A DNA stretch of 64,000 bases from Bacteroidota bacterium (lineage in GTDB: Bacteria; Bacteroidota; Bacteroidia; Chitinophagales; BACL12), in NCBI GenBank assembly GCA_016718035.1, contig JADKEK010000004.1, forward strand, positions 124,001-188,000, written 5' to 3'. Position numbers and translations under genes: made by a program. Numbering within the stretch: the first letter of the stretch is position 1; each line of letters starts with the position of its first letter. Shown in pieces: positions 9,372-19,667 of this stretch. The notes beneath the pieces were generated by a model. It was not told where the DNA came from. It saw only the letters and a list, made by a program, of their open reading frames with translations, and did no database searches.

Positions 9372-10884
9372 ATGAAACCATCCGATAACCTTTTTAAATT
9401 AATTAAGTCGCTCGACAAAAGTGAAAAAGGTTATTTCAAAAAATTTGCATTAGGTCACGGGAAAAACAGTAATTATATTTTATTGTTTAATGCTATCGAC
9501 GCACAGGAGGTGTATGATGAAGAGGCGTTATTAAAAAAATTTAAAACGCAAGCTTTTGCCAAACAAATAGCCGTAACCAAAAATTATTTATGGGAGTTGA
9601 TATTACGCTCTCAGCGTCAATACCGAAGAGATGTTTCCAAATTTATGCAGCTAAATGGCCTTTTGGAAAATGGTGAAATATTGTTTGAGAAGGGATTATA
9701 TGAGGAGGCTTTAAAACAATGGGATAAAGCTAAAAATTTAGCCATCGCCTATAATGAAATACCATTTTTATTAGATATAGAAACGAGTAAACGCCGATAT
9801 TATATTGATATGACCGCAGGCAACTGGCAAACATTTGTAGAGCCGAGTTATGCGTATAGTTTTAAATTAATAGATGATTATCGCAACATGTTACATATCC
9901 AACAACGATATGTAAAAATCATTAATGAAATTAAAGTCCAACCTTATTTCAGAACCGACGAACAGAAAAAGGAATGGGATGTTTTTATGCAAGACCCATT
10001 ACTGGCACTTTCTAATGAGCCGAAATTTTTTTGGGGAAAATTGTACTTTAATTATATTCATAATATTTATCACTTATTGTGTCGGAACAAAACCGAGGCG
10101 CTGTTATATATAAAAAATGTGGTTGCACTATGGGATGAAAATCCGGACTTAAAAAATATGGAGCCAATAAAATATTTATCGGCTGTAAATAATTACCTGA
10201 TTAATTTGATGTTATTAGGAGAAAAAGAAACATTTATTCAATATTTTGAACAATTTACTCCCCCAACTTTAAATTCAATAGCTCAGGAGGCCGTCTACTT
10301 TGAGCATTTATGGCTCATGCAAAATACTTGTTATACCCAAAAAAAGGATTTTGTTGGTATGACTAAATTTATTGAAACTTCAAAAGCGGATTTGGACAAA
10401 TATGCTCCTTATATTAACAAGGTGCGTTTGCTGCTTATACGTTTCAGTATGGCATTTGGAAAAACCATTAACGGCAACTACGAAGGTTCAAATGATTTGT
10501 TACAACTCATTTTTGATTCTAAGGAAGTTGAACTTCGAAAAGATATTCAGGCAACAGCACGTATTTTATACTATTAATCATTACGAACAAGACAATTTAT
10601 TACTCATTAAACATGTTATTAATACGGCTAAACATTTTTTGAAAAACAACGACTCTTACTATGAAACAGAGCAAGTGTTTATGAAATACATTACCCGATT
10701 GTCGAAAGAAGTTGGAAAAAAAGAAAAATTGGCTGTTTATATTAAAATGTTGGAAGAGGTAACAACCATTTTTGAGACCAACGAACAAGAACGAACGGCT
10801 TTTGACCACTTGCATTTACCGGAATGGATACAAGCAAAAATTACCGGAAAATCTTTTATTGATTCACTTATTGAAAACATGTGA
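9372..10884 (+). pseudogene. Helical-repeat hypothetical protein, frameshifted near the 3' end
   Basis: The first frame gives 401 residues ending RKDIQATARILYY and stopping at 10577. The matching C-terminal part (INHYEQDNLLLIKHV to the stop at 10884) continues in the next frame. Bacteroidota proteins of this sort are about 500 residues and carry a similar RLL-x(3)-HYE stretch at this point. Dropping one T from TTTT at 10564-10567 would restore one reading frame. The start (MKPSDNLFKLIKSLDKSEKGYFKKFA) and the alpha-helical repeat architecture suggest a cytoplasmic scaffold. Either a real mutation or a one-base sequence error. Confidence 0.75.
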
Positions 10885-10892
10885 AGTATTAC

Positions 10893-11249
10893 CTAACCAT
10901 GATAAACTCGTGAAAATATTATTTTCCCGTTTTTAATTTCTAACAATTCTGCAACCGACATATTAGGTTCACCACCAACAATTCGGGTATACTCCATAAA
11001 AACACGGTTATTATTTGCAGTTAGTTGTTCTTCTCTATAAACTAAATCCGGCAAACGTTCAAACGCATCTTGCCACCAAGCACGCATAGCATCTTTCCCG
11101 ATAATTAATCCATTTGTTTCGGGTTGTCTTATTTTTAATTTCGGACTAAAATGTTGTGCATCATCTGCATACAAATCAAGTAATACTTCTAAATTATGTT
11201 CATTAAAAGCATTTAACCATAATTTCGCAATAGTTAATGGTGACGACAT
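10893..11249 (-). CDS. SnoaL/NTF2-like protein
   Basis: 118 residues of the cone-shaped NTF2-like fold: KLWLNAFNEHNLEVLLDLYADDAQHFSP at the first helices and strand, then an AWWQDAFERLPDLVYREEQ segment, ending SVAELLEIKNGKIIFSRVYHG, the usual end of SnoaL-like proteins. Its ATG overlaps the PepD stop by one base (TAATG), so it is translated from the same mRNA. Ligand or reaction unknown. Confidence 0.85.
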   Translation of the reverse strand: MSSPLTIAKLWLNAFNEHNLEVLLDLYADDAQHFSPKLKIRQPETNGLIIGKDAMRAWWQDAFERLPDLVYREEQLTANNNRVFMEYTRIVGGEPNMSVAELLEIKNGKIIFSRVYHG

Positions 11250-12697
11250 TAATTTTTTGGCGTATCTTTTAAAATGGCTAGTAAAAAATTCCAGAATTTT
11301 TGAACCGAAGCAATATTTACTTTTTCATCAGGTGAATGAGGGTGTTTAATTGTTGGTCCAAATGAAATCATATCTAAACCATGATAACGTTCGCCCAAAA
11401 TACCACATTCCAAACCCGCATGAATAGCCATTACATGTGGTTTTTCGCCAAATAATTCGGCGTATTTATTTTCCATTAAGCGCAAAATTGCTGAGTCAGG
11501 ATTTGGTGCCCAACCCGGATATGAGCCTGTATGTTCAACAGTGCAACCCATTAATTTTAACGGTGCGCCCACGGTATAAGCGACATTATATTTTGCAGAC
11601 TCAATAGATGAACGTTGTAAACTTTGGGTAATAAATTTGCCATCTTTAATTTGAACTCGTGCAAACGACGATGATGTTTCAACCAGACCAGCAATTGCAG
11701 AACTCATACAAAATACACCATTATGCACTGCCTGAATGGCAGTAGTTACTTTTTGGGTATCTGATTTGCTCATCACATCCTGAGGCATTTCGGTTTTACT
11801 AATTGTTATTTTTAATCCCTCATCTTGCAAACTAAATTCATTTTTAATTGCCGTTGCTCTGCTTTCCAATTCGGCAACAAAATTTTCATCTGTTACAATT
11901 ACCGTTGCAAACGATTCACGTGGAATGGCATTGCGCAAACTTCCACCATCAATACTGGCAATCTGCAAACCAAACTGCTCACATTGATAAATTAAGCGGT
12001 TCATTATTTTATTTGCGTTACCACGCTCTAAATGAATATCAACACCGCTGTGACCACCTTTTAATCCGTTTACGGTAATTTGATAAGCTATTGCATTTGC
12101 CGGAACCGGTTCTGGAGTATAATTATAACTTGTATTAGTATCTATTCCACCTGCACAACCAATTGAAAATTCATCATCGTCTTCCGTATCGAGGTTGAGT
12201 AATATTTTACCTTCCAATAAACCTTTGTCCAGTTTAAATGCTCCCGTCATTCCTGTTTCTTCATCAATAGTAAATAATGCTTCTATTGCCGGATGTGGAA
12301 TATCTGTTGTAGTTAATAAACTCATTATCGATGCAACGCCAATACCATTGTCGGCACCTAAAGTAGTTCCTCTTGCTTTAACCCATTCACCATCAATATA
12401 AGATTGAATTCCCTGTGTGCTAAAATCAAAATTGGTATCCGCATTTTTTTGGTGCACCATATCCAGGTGCGACTGAAGAATAACCGTTTTGCGGTCTTCC
12501 ATGCCGGGAGTTGCTGCTTTATAAATAATTACATTGCCAATGCTGTCAACCACGGTTTTCAGTCCAAGGCCTTCACCAAAAGCTTTCATAAATGCGATAA
12601 TACGTTCCTCTTTTTTCGAAGGACGTGGCACTGCATTAATATCTTCAAAATGGTTCCAAAGGGCTGTAGGTTGGAGCGTTCTTACCGGATTTGTCAT
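11249..12697 (-). CDS. pepD: Aminoacyl-histidine dipeptidase (Xaa-His dipeptidase)
   Basis: 482 residues from the ATG at 12697 (MTNPVRTLQP). An upstream in-frame start adds only seven residues and would overlap the promoter. M20/M28-clan metallopeptidase: LQSHLDMV (His and Asp ligands), TTLGADNGIG (bridging Asp), DEETGMTG (catalytic Glu pair), NLDTEDDDEFSIGCAGG, and HPHSPDEKV with the last His ligand. It hydrolyses Xaa-His dipeptides in the cytoplasm using a two-metal centre. First gene of a two-gene operon with the SnoaL-like protein. Confidence 0.95.
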   Translation of the reverse strand: MTNPVRTLQPTALWNHFEDINAVPRPSKKEERIIAFMKAFGEGLGLKTVVDSIGNVIIYKAATPGMEDRKTVILQSHLDMVHQKNADTNFDFSTQGIQSYIDGEWVKARGTTLGADNGIGVASIMSLLTTTDIPHPAIEALFTIDEETGMTGAFKLDKGLLEGKILLNLDTEDDDEFSIGCAGGIDTNTSYNYTPEPVPANAIAYQITVNGLKGGHSGVDIHLERGNANKIMNRLIYQCEQFGLQIASIDGGSLRNAIPRESFATVIVTDENFVAELESRATAIKNEFSLQDEGLKITISKTEMPQDVMSKSDTQKVTTAIQAVHNGVFCMSSAIAGLVETSSSFARVQIKDGKFITQSLQRSSIESAKYNVAYTVGAPLKLMGCTVEHTGSYPGWAPNPDSAILRLMENKYAELFGEKPHVMAIHAGLECGILGERYHGLDMISFGPTIKHPHSPDEKVNIASVQKFWNFLLAILKDTPKN

Positions 12698-12715
12698 AGT
12701 TGTTGAATTACAGGG

Positions 12716-12723
12716 CAAAGGTA
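12716..12723 (-). promoter_or_regulatory. -7 box for pepD
   Basis: TACCTTTG on the minus strand, a perfect TAnnTTTG match 18 bases upstream of the pepD ATG. No clear -33 TTG is seen. It supports the start at 12697. Confidence 0.5.
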
Positions 12724-12816
12724 AGGAATAAAATGGATGCTATAATGCTTGTATTGGTGGAAGCATGTAACATAATTTATTCCTCAAAACAGCTAATTTT
12801 ATTAAAATTTCAACAA

Positions 12817-13656
12817 ATGTTTCGAGCGATATATTTCATTGTATGTTTGTTATGTTGCACAATGTATAGTGCTGCCCACGCTCAATCATTTACAACTATA
12901 TCATTTAATATTCGCTATGATAATCCGGCTGATGGCGTTAATAACTGGCATCAGCGAAAAGTAGACCTGACGGATTTTTTAATTCATAAACAACCGCTTT
13001 TTGTTGGTGTTCAGGAAGCGTTGTATCGCCAGGTGCAGTTTATGGATAGTGTAATGGAAAATTATACCTATTTAGGTGTTGGACGTGATGATGGTAAATT
13101 GGCAGGTGAATTTGCGCCCGTTTTTTATGATTCAACAAGGGTGAAATTGTTGTCTGCAAATACTATTTGGTTGTCGGAAACATCAGATACTGTTTCAATA
13201 GGTTGGGATGCAGCATTGCCAAGAATTTGTTCTTATGGTTTATTTGAAATAAAATCAACGCAACAAAAAATTTGGGTGTTTAATACGCATTTTGATCATT
13301 TGGGCGAAATTGCCAGAACTGAGTCGGCCAAAGTTGTTCTCAATCAAATTGCGATGGAAAATAAGTCGCAATACCCAGTAATTTTAATGGGTGATTTTAA
13401 TTGCACCGAAAAATTTTTACCTATACAATATATTTTATCTCAATTTGAGGATGCTAAACTTGCTGCAACAATACCATTTGAAGGTATAAAAGGTACATTT
13501 AATGGTTTTGATACATTATCAGTGCCTGAAAAATGTATAGATTTTATTTTTGTTCAAGGTATTCATGTTAAATCGCTGGAACATCCGGTCACAAAAACGA
13601 AAAATGATTTATGGATTTCTGATCATTTACCGGTTGTGGGGGTTTTAGAATTGTAA
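12817..13656 (+). CDS. Secreted endonuclease/exonuclease/phosphatase-family protein
   Basis: 279 residues from the ATG at 12817. The longer open frame upstream has no signal-like start, while MFRAIYFIVCLLCCTMYSAAHAQ is a clear signal peptide. EEP-fold motifs are in order: SFNIRYDN (Asn), GVQEALYRQV (catalytic Glu), FNTHFDHLG, LMGDFNCT (Asp and Asn), CIDFIFVQ and SDHLPVVG (Asp-His). The family includes secreted DNases and phosphodiesterases; the exact substrate cannot be read from the sequence. Divergent from pepD. Confidence 0.9.
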   Translation: MFRAIYFIVCLLCCTMYSAAHAQSFTTISFNIRYDNPADGVNNWHQRKVDLTDFLIHKQPLFVGVQEALYRQVQFMDSVMENYTYLGVGRDDGKLAGEFAPVFYDSTRVKLLSANTIWLSETSDTVSIGWDAALPRICSYGLFEIKSTQQKIWVFNTHFDHLGEIARTESAKVVLNQIAMENKSQYPVILMGDFNCTEKFLPIQYILSQFEDAKLAATIPFEGIKGTFNGFDTLSVPEKCIDFIFVQGIHVKSLEHPVTKTKNDLWISDHLPVVGVLEL

Positions 13657-13827
13657 TAATAAGAAATATGCCGCGTTTGTTTTTGTTGAAATAAGCTCTT
13701 TCCCTTTGGCGAATGATGTTTTGATGTTTATTCCTGCTAATTTTCAATACTTAACAACTTTTAACTACCTTGGTACCGGGGCGACTTTAAGCTTCAATTA
13801 TTATTGCATTAAATAAAACCAAACGAT

Positions 13828-14625
13828 ATGAAAAAATTACTGGTTTATACAGCTATTACAATGAGTTTGTTATTTGGAAAGCGAGTTAGCGCCCAAACTG
13901 AAGTTATATTTTATACCACAATGGGTGTTTTTGAAGTTGAATTATATGACACTTTGCAACCTATAACGGCAGGAAATTTTATTAGTCTGGTAGTTGAAAA
14001 ATTTTATGATGAAATTATTTTCCATCGTGTTGTTGAAGGTTTTGTAATTCAGGGAGGTGACCCGATGGGAACTGGTTTTGGTGGCCCGGGATACACTATT
14101 GATGATGAGTTTGATCCGCTTGCAAGTAATGTTCAAAAAGCATTAGGAATGGCCAATGCCGGTCCCAACACAGGTGGCAGTCAGTTTTATATCAATATGG
14201 TTGACAATACCTACCTCGACCCTAATTATCCGGTTTTCGGCATTGTAATCGACCATTTTGATGTTGTTGAAGCAATTAGTCACGTTGAAGTGAATGGATT
14301 GGATAAACCATTGGTGCCGGTTGTAATGGATAGTGTGCGTATAAAACAAACATGGCCAACAGGAATTAATACTAATGTTCTTGTTTTGGATATTTCTGTT
14401 TCACCTAATCCTGCAACAGATATTATTCAAATAAACGCTTCTGAAGTGTGTGAAAATTGTAATGTAAGTTTAATTAATAATACCGGTCAATTATTTTGGG
14501 AGGATAGTTTTAGCGGCGATACTCAAATTCCTGCTGCTGATTTACCTACCGGATTGTATTTTATTATTGTTAGCAACGAACATCAACAATACCTTGCAGT
14601 AAAAAGAGTGGCAATTGAACATTAA
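13828..14625 (+). CDS. Secreted peptidylprolyl isomerase (cyclophilin) with T9SS sorting domain
   Basis: 265 residues: signal peptide (MKKLLVYTAITMSLLFGKRVSAQ), a cyclophilin domain (about 25-180) with FHRVVEGFVIQGGDP (catalytic Arg), GMANAGPNTGGSQFYIN and FGIVIDHFDVVEAI, and a C-terminal domain ISVSPNPATDIIQINA to LPTGLYFIIVSNEHQQYLAVKRV, typical of T9SS type A sorting. It should be anchored at the surface or secreted and catalyse cis-trans proline isomerisation there. The T9SS tail on a cyclophilin is unusual but the domain calls are clear. Confidence 0.92.
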   Translation: MKKLLVYTAITMSLLFGKRVSAQTEVIFYTTMGVFEVELYDTLQPITAGNFISLVVEKFYDEIIFHRVVEGFVIQGGDPMGTGFGGPGYTIDDEFDPLASNVQKALGMANAGPNTGGSQFYINMVDNTYLDPNYPVFGIVIDHFDVVEAISHVEVNGLDKPLVPVVMDSVRIKQTWPTGINTNVLVLDISVSPNPATDIIQINASEVCENCNVSLINNTGQLFWEDSFSGDTQIPAADLPTGLYFIIVSNEHQQYLAVKRVAIEH

Positions 14626-14636
14626 TAACTTACCAA

Positions 14637-16199
14637 TTATTTAAGTTGTTGGTGTATTATCAGAATTGAAGTATCTTCAATAATGTAAGTCGGTAATTTT
14701 TGTTGCTCGAAACTTTCGAAGGCTGCAAATTTATAGCCTAATACTTGTAATGAATCAATTGTTTTTTCGTTAGGATACCAGGCATACACATTTCTCCCTG
14801 AATAGAACATAGCTTCCGGGTCCTCCATGGCTTTACAATTTAATATGATATAATTATTATAGGTGGCAGATTGTAGCGATTTGTAAATGTTAGTATTGTT
14901 CGTTTTATCCTCCCTGTTTTCCCAATTGTAATTTGATTTTCCTTTAAATCGGAGTTTTTGTAAATGCCAATATTTTAAATTAATAAAACAACAACCTGCT
15001 AAAAGAATAACTAAAATAATAATTCCCGGTTTTCGATTTTTACGTGTAATTATATACTCATATAAACCCTGAAAGGCAAAACCACAAATGATTAATATAA
15101 ATGGCGCAATAACAAATACATATCCTAACACTTTAGTTGTAACAAGTAATGAAAAAAACAAATATGGTATTAGCACCGCGCAAAAAATGATTATTTTGTG
15201 AATTGCTGATATATTGCTTTTGTAGAAAAAATATAACCCAACAACAAAAAGTAGAATGAGACTATATGCATATTGCAGAGGGAAATAATGTAAGTAATAA
15301 GTGTAACTTCCGTCGAAACCTTCAATCGTTTCGTTAATATGATTTCTCGTAAATGCTCTCTCATAACTTGCTTCCTCAGGAAATTGTTGATGAATATATA
15401 TTTGCCAGGGCAGAAACACAATACAGGTTAGACCCAGCGCTAATAAGGCATGTATAATTTGTTTCGGTTTTGATGCGATAGCGTTTGAGCTGGTAAAAAA
15501 TAAATAAGCTCCCCAGCAGGCATATACTAAAAGTCCTGTAAGCCATTTCACCAAAATTGCCATTCCGGAAAATAATCCAATGAGTATCAAAAAACGTTTT
15601 TTACCTGATAAGGTATATTCCATCAATGCCCAAATACTGGCGGACACATAAAATAGCATAGCAACATCATTATGATCCATACCAATGGCTCCTGTAGTTT
15701 GTTCTATGGAAAAAAAGGAAAAACAAAATAACAACGCTGCAGAAAGTCCCGCCATTGGTTTTTTTAATATATACCCAATTCTCAAAATGATTAATGCTAA
15801 CAGAGCACCCATGAGTGCACTTGGAAAGCGGACTGCAAATTCATTTGCACCAAATATTTTTATACTAAGTGCCATTTGCCATAAAAACACCGGTTGTTTA
15901 TGTAACCAGATATGATTGTCCCACCAGTTCTGATAGTTATAGGGCATAACCGGCTGGGTGCGCAACATTGGGGTAAACGGGTCTTCCGCTATGTTTTTAG
16001 CCACTAATGCGTGATATCGTTCGTCCCAATCGTGTAAATAAGGGTCTTGTTGAATAAAATACAGTCTTATACTGAAAGCAGCCGCAAAAACCATCAAATA
16101 CACCAACAACTGCTTCTGTTTAAAAAAAGCGAAAATGCTTAACGCTGCGAAAATAAATGAGGAGATGAGTAGGAGCATGGAATGATTTAGCCGAAACAA
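14637..16199 (-). CDS. ArnT/PMT-like GT-C glycosyltransferase
   Basis: 520 residues with about ten membrane segments. The first periplasmic loop carries LHDWDERYHALVAKNI, the acidic motif of GT-C enzymes that use polyprenyl-phosphate sugars, then HKQPVFLWQMALSIKIFGANEFAVRFPSA, as in the PMT_2/GT83 family. About 170 residues at the C-terminus form a soluble periplasmic domain. It likely transfers a sugar from a lipid carrier to lipid A, protein or another glycan. Converges with the cyclophilin gene. Confidence 0.88.
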   Translation of the reverse strand: MFRLNHSMLLLISSFIFAALSIFAFFKQKQLLVYLMVFAAAFSIRLYFIQQDPYLHDWDERYHALVAKNIAEDPFTPMLRTQPVMPYNYQNWWDNHIWLHKQPVFLWQMALSIKIFGANEFAVRFPSALMGALLALIILRIGYILKKPMAGLSAALLFCFSFFSIEQTTGAIGMDHNDVAMLFYVSASIWALMEYTLSGKKRFLILIGLFSGMAILVKWLTGLLVYACWGAYLFFTSSNAIASKPKQIIHALLALGLTCIVFLPWQIYIHQQFPEEASYERAFTRNHINETIEGFDGSYTYYLHYFPLQYAYSLILLFVVGLYFFYKSNISAIHKIIIFCAVLIPYLFFSLLVTTKVLGYVFVIAPFILIICGFAFQGLYEYIITRKNRKPGIIILVILLAGCCFINLKYWHLQKLRFKGKSNYNWENREDKTNNTNIYKSLQSATYNNYIILNCKAMEDPEAMFYSGRNVYAWYPNEKTIDSLQVLGYKFAAFESFEQQKLPTYIIEDTSILIIHQQLK

Positions 16200-16252
16200 A
16201 GATAACAGCTAATCTTAGATTAATCATTATAAACGATGATACGAATTAAATA

Positions 16253-19201
16253 TTAAAAAACAACTTTCCTTATTGCCCTCAAATTATTTTTCTTGTCTAT
16301 AAATTCAATCAGATATAATCCTTCAGCAAACCCTGAACAATTAATGCTAACTGTTCCTGAAGATTGATTTGTATTAATTCCGGTAATTATTTTACCATCA
16401 ATAGTATACAAATTGATAGTGTTTGATGTTGAAAGTGCATTATAAGTAATGTATAAATTTTGTTGGGATTCATCGTAATAAGGCAGTATATGTAACGCCT
16501 GATTGTTATCTTGATCTGATACTTCCTCATAATCGTTATCTAAAATATCAAAATAGGTAACTCCATCAAACAAAAAATCGTAAATATTGTGGTCGCTATA
16601 AGCTTCTGTAAATAATTTGCCTCTATCGGCACTATCCATTTCATAATCGTTCTCTGCGGTAATAACTATTGTTTGGGGAATTAAAGCAGTTGAATCCGGA
16701 TTAAATATCATGGTGAAAACATGAGGGTCGGCTCCCGCAATTGTAAGTTCATATTCCGGATCAAATTCAGCTTTTGCGTTAAACTTCATATAGCAGGTTT
16801 CTGCAGGAATAGTATTGAGATGCACCGATATGGTATCATTATATACAAGGTTTTCATCTAAAGTCAGGCTGTCGTTGGAATGTTCAACAACTACATATAC
16901 CGGTTCGGGATTTATTTCAATGGCAAAGGCAGAATCTCCCGGAAAATAGTCTTCATCTGGCACACCAGCAATTTCAGCAATTCCATCACCATTGATATCG
17001 GCAGCAATTGTATAATTATAATTAAAAGGCATTACAGCCGGAATAGAATCAATGCCGGTTAAAGCCGTATTATGATGGTAATACGTTTGAAAACTACCGG
17101 AAATTACATCTTGCCGACCATCGCTATCTATATCTTCTACCAACGGAGTGCCAGCGTAATAACCATCAGTTATGCTGCTTCTCAACAAAGTATCGGTAAA
17201 CACTCCGGTTTCATTTAGACTAATAAATAATGCGTTATTTAGGAACAGGAGTATATCAGTGTCTCCATCATTGTCTTCATCAATAATATCGAATGCACGT
17301 ATGGAGTCTATTTCTATCAAGTCCTGAATATCCGAAAAGTTACCAAGACCATCTAAATTTTCCCACCAACCTAAATTTCCTGTAGCATAATTTACAGAAA
17401 TAACATCCATATCACCATCTTCATCCATGTCGCCCGATTTTGTGATATTTTGTGTTGGGGTATCTTCTAAGGAAATCATATGTTTGGTAAATATTCCGCT
17501 GCCACTTTCATTTTTCAACCAGTAAATATTATACTGAGAGGCATAAATTTCAAAACCATCATCGTCATAACCGGCGAAATAATAATTTGGATAACTAGCA
17601 ACAATATCTTTATATCCATCCCCATCAATGTCTGAAGTTATCGGATAAATCAATTTTTCCGTTGCTGCTATTGAGGGGCTGGTATATACTCCTTGTCCGG
17701 GTAAATTCTTGTAAAACCATAAAATTTTATATTCATCATCATATAAACATTCCTCGCAAGCTGAATAGCTATTTGCAAAAATATCTTCAAGACCATCATT
17801 GTCAAAATCAAATGTTAATAGTGATGAAACATTAAACAATTTTGCAACACTATCCGGTTTTGAGATCAATTCAAAATCATTAGCTATTGTATCAAAAACA
17901 TAACTGTTTATTCTACCGTTTCTATCATACAATATTATCTCATTTCCGTCGCCACCGTTTTCATCAATAAAGCTCAATCCTCTTGGCTCGGCTCTCATTT
18001 GTGCTAATTGTTTATATCCCGAAAAATGACCTTCAGCCGGCACATTTGTCGACCAAATAACACCACCATTTACTGAAATTGCCAAATCATCAAAACCATC
18101 CTCATTAATATCTGATAAATCTCCTTTTGAGAAGCCTGTTAAATCAAATTGCGGTGGTGTGAAGCTCAACAAATTATTAATGTCACTTAAAGTTGCATCT
18201 TCGGTGCCGTACAGCATATGTCCATTAACAGGATATCCATCTAACGCTCCTAAAATATTATCCAAAAAAACAACATCTGGATAAATATCATCATTGATAA
18301 ACCCGGTTGTAATATTTATTACGTCGGTATAGGTATAGTAATTAACAGCATCTGAAAAATTACCCAAGCCATCATTATACAGCCCAAACAATCCATTATC
18401 ATCATCAATGTATGATTTCCCGGCCCCTATCAGCAAATCCAAATCATTATCACCTTGAAGGTCAGCAAACGTCATACATTCCATGTTTTCAATCTCTTCA
18501 ATAGTTGTTTCAAATGAAAAAAATTCTCCACCCAAATTTTCAATCCAACATACATTATCATCTAAAGTTGAAGTAATAATATCCATATCATCATCATTAT
18601 CAAAATCTCCTACGGCATATTGGTTTGGATAATAGGTAAGTTCAAAAATACCATGTGGAATAAATTCACCCCCTTCAGCATAAACATTTTCTGCCCAGAT
18701 TAATTCATGTGCACCGGTTGTGGTATATAAGATATCATCATCATTATCAGAATCCAAATCTGCAACAGTGAATGGAAAACTATAAGCCCCTGTAAGCGGA
18801 GCATAAATGGTGTGTTCTTCAAAGTCAAGTCCGGTGCCTGATATATTTAAATTATAATTAATTTCAATGTTCCAACTATGTGAACTAACAATATCTAAAT
18901 AACTATCTCCATTTATATCGCTCAATATGAAACGATCTGCAACAATATTTAGAACATGTTGCTGAGTTAAAAAGGTGGTGCCTGTATTTTCAAACCACAT
19001 CATATAATAGTAGTTACCACCACCAACAACAATATCCAAATCGCCATCTGAATCCATATCGCCTGTTTCCACCTGATCAGAATTAGCCCTGAACGTTTTA
19101 GCATCAATTTCCCATCGTTGCGGAATTTGGGCATAAATACTTAGTGAAAGTAATAAGGGCAATAATATTATTGATCTTAGCAAGTTGGGAAAATGAAACA
19201 T
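16253..19201 (-). CDS. FG-GAP/VCBS-repeat T9SS surface protein
   Basis: 982 residues with a signal peptide and at least ten beta-propeller-type repeats with calcium loops of the form D-x-D/N-x-D-G-x-x-D (ETGDMDSDGDLDIVVGGG, VADLDSDNDDDILYTT, GDMDEDGDMDVISVNY). Residues from about 770 resemble a VCBS/Calx-like strand domain, and the end (ITGINTNQSSGTVSINCSG to FIDKKNNLRAIRKVVF) is a T9SS sorting domain. Probably a secreted calcium-stabilised adhesion or surface protein. Divergent from two homologous giants. Confidence 0.9.
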   Translation of the reverse strand: MFHFPNLLRSIILLPLLLSLSIYAQIPQRWEIDAKTFRANSDQVETGDMDSDGDLDIVVGGGNYYYMMWFENTGTTFLTQQHVLNIVADRFILSDINGDSYLDIVSSHSWNIEINYNLNISGTGLDFEEHTIYAPLTGAYSFPFTVADLDSDNDDDILYTTTGAHELIWAENVYAEGGEFIPHGIFELTYYPNQYAVGDFDNDDDMDIITSTLDDNVCWIENLGGEFFSFETTIEEIENMECMTFADLQGDNDLDLLIGAGKSYIDDDNGLFGLYNDGLGNFSDAVNYYTYTDVINITTGFINDDIYPDVVFLDNILGALDGYPVNGHMLYGTEDATLSDINNLLSFTPPQFDLTGFSKGDLSDINEDGFDDLAISVNGGVIWSTNVPAEGHFSGYKQLAQMRAEPRGLSFIDENGGDGNEIILYDRNGRINSYVFDTIANDFELISKPDSVAKLFNVSSLLTFDFDNDGLEDIFANSYSACEECLYDDEYKILWFYKNLPGQGVYTSPSIAATEKLIYPITSDIDGDGYKDIVASYPNYYFAGYDDDGFEIYASQYNIYWLKNESGSGIFTKHMISLEDTPTQNITKSGDMDEDGDMDVISVNYATGNLGWWENLDGLGNFSDIQDLIEIDSIRAFDIIDEDNDGDTDILLFLNNALFISLNETGVFTDTLLRSSITDGYYAGTPLVEDIDSDGRQDVISGSFQTYYHHNTALTGIDSIPAVMPFNYNYTIAADINGDGIAEIAGVPDEDYFPGDSAFAIEINPEPVYVVVEHSNDSLTLDENLVYNDTISVHLNTIPAETCYMKFNAKAEFDPEYELTIAGADPHVFTMIFNPDSTALIPQTIVITAENDYEMDSADRGKLFTEAYSDHNIYDFLFDGVTYFDILDNDYEEVSDQDNNQALHILPYYDESQQNLYITYNALSTSNTINLYTIDGKIITGINTNQSSGTVSINCSGFAEGLYLIEFIDKKNNLRAIRKVVF

Positions 19202-19667
19202 GGGCTGTATTTTAATTTCAAATGTAGGTAGTCCTGCTCAGAAATGCTTATGGTTTTGAGCGAAATACAGGTTTAAGTGTGCGAAGTGTGTAGTATTTTT
19301 AGTAAAGGGGATATTTGGGGAGATGATTGAGTGAGGTTTGTGGCTATGTATTTAAAGGGCTTCTTGGAGTGGGGTGTTATAGTAACAAAATGTGGGAGGT
19401 TATTGTAAGATGAGTTATTTTAATAAAGACGGGCGGTTAACGATTACAATGGAACTGCCAAAAAGAATAAACCCCTTGTCGTCTTCAAGTTTCAGTTTTT
19501 AAAAATGCAGCATGTCAACAAGCAGTTTGTGCTGCACCTCAGAAATCATTATTTTTTAAAAATTGGTATTGCTTTAATAAATTTGAGTAATTTTTGAACT
19601 TGCTGGCATTCTGATAATCATTGCAAAAAATTGTATTGCTGCAGATTTAAATATTAATTTCAATCTT
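19202..19667. promoter_or_regulatory. Divergent intergenic region with two -7 boxes
   Basis: 466 bases between two divergent FG-GAP genes. The minus promoter has TACATTTG (19219-19226), 18 bases before the ATG at 19201. The plus promoter has TAAATTTG (19578-19585), giving a leader of about 80 bases for the gene at 19668. GCAGCA-N17-TGCTGC (starting near 19507) can form a hairpin. No gene is seen. Confidence 0.45.

Noticed and set aside
12404..12706. Plus-strand frames antisense to pepD
   Set aside because: Shadows of the strongly supported pepD frame.
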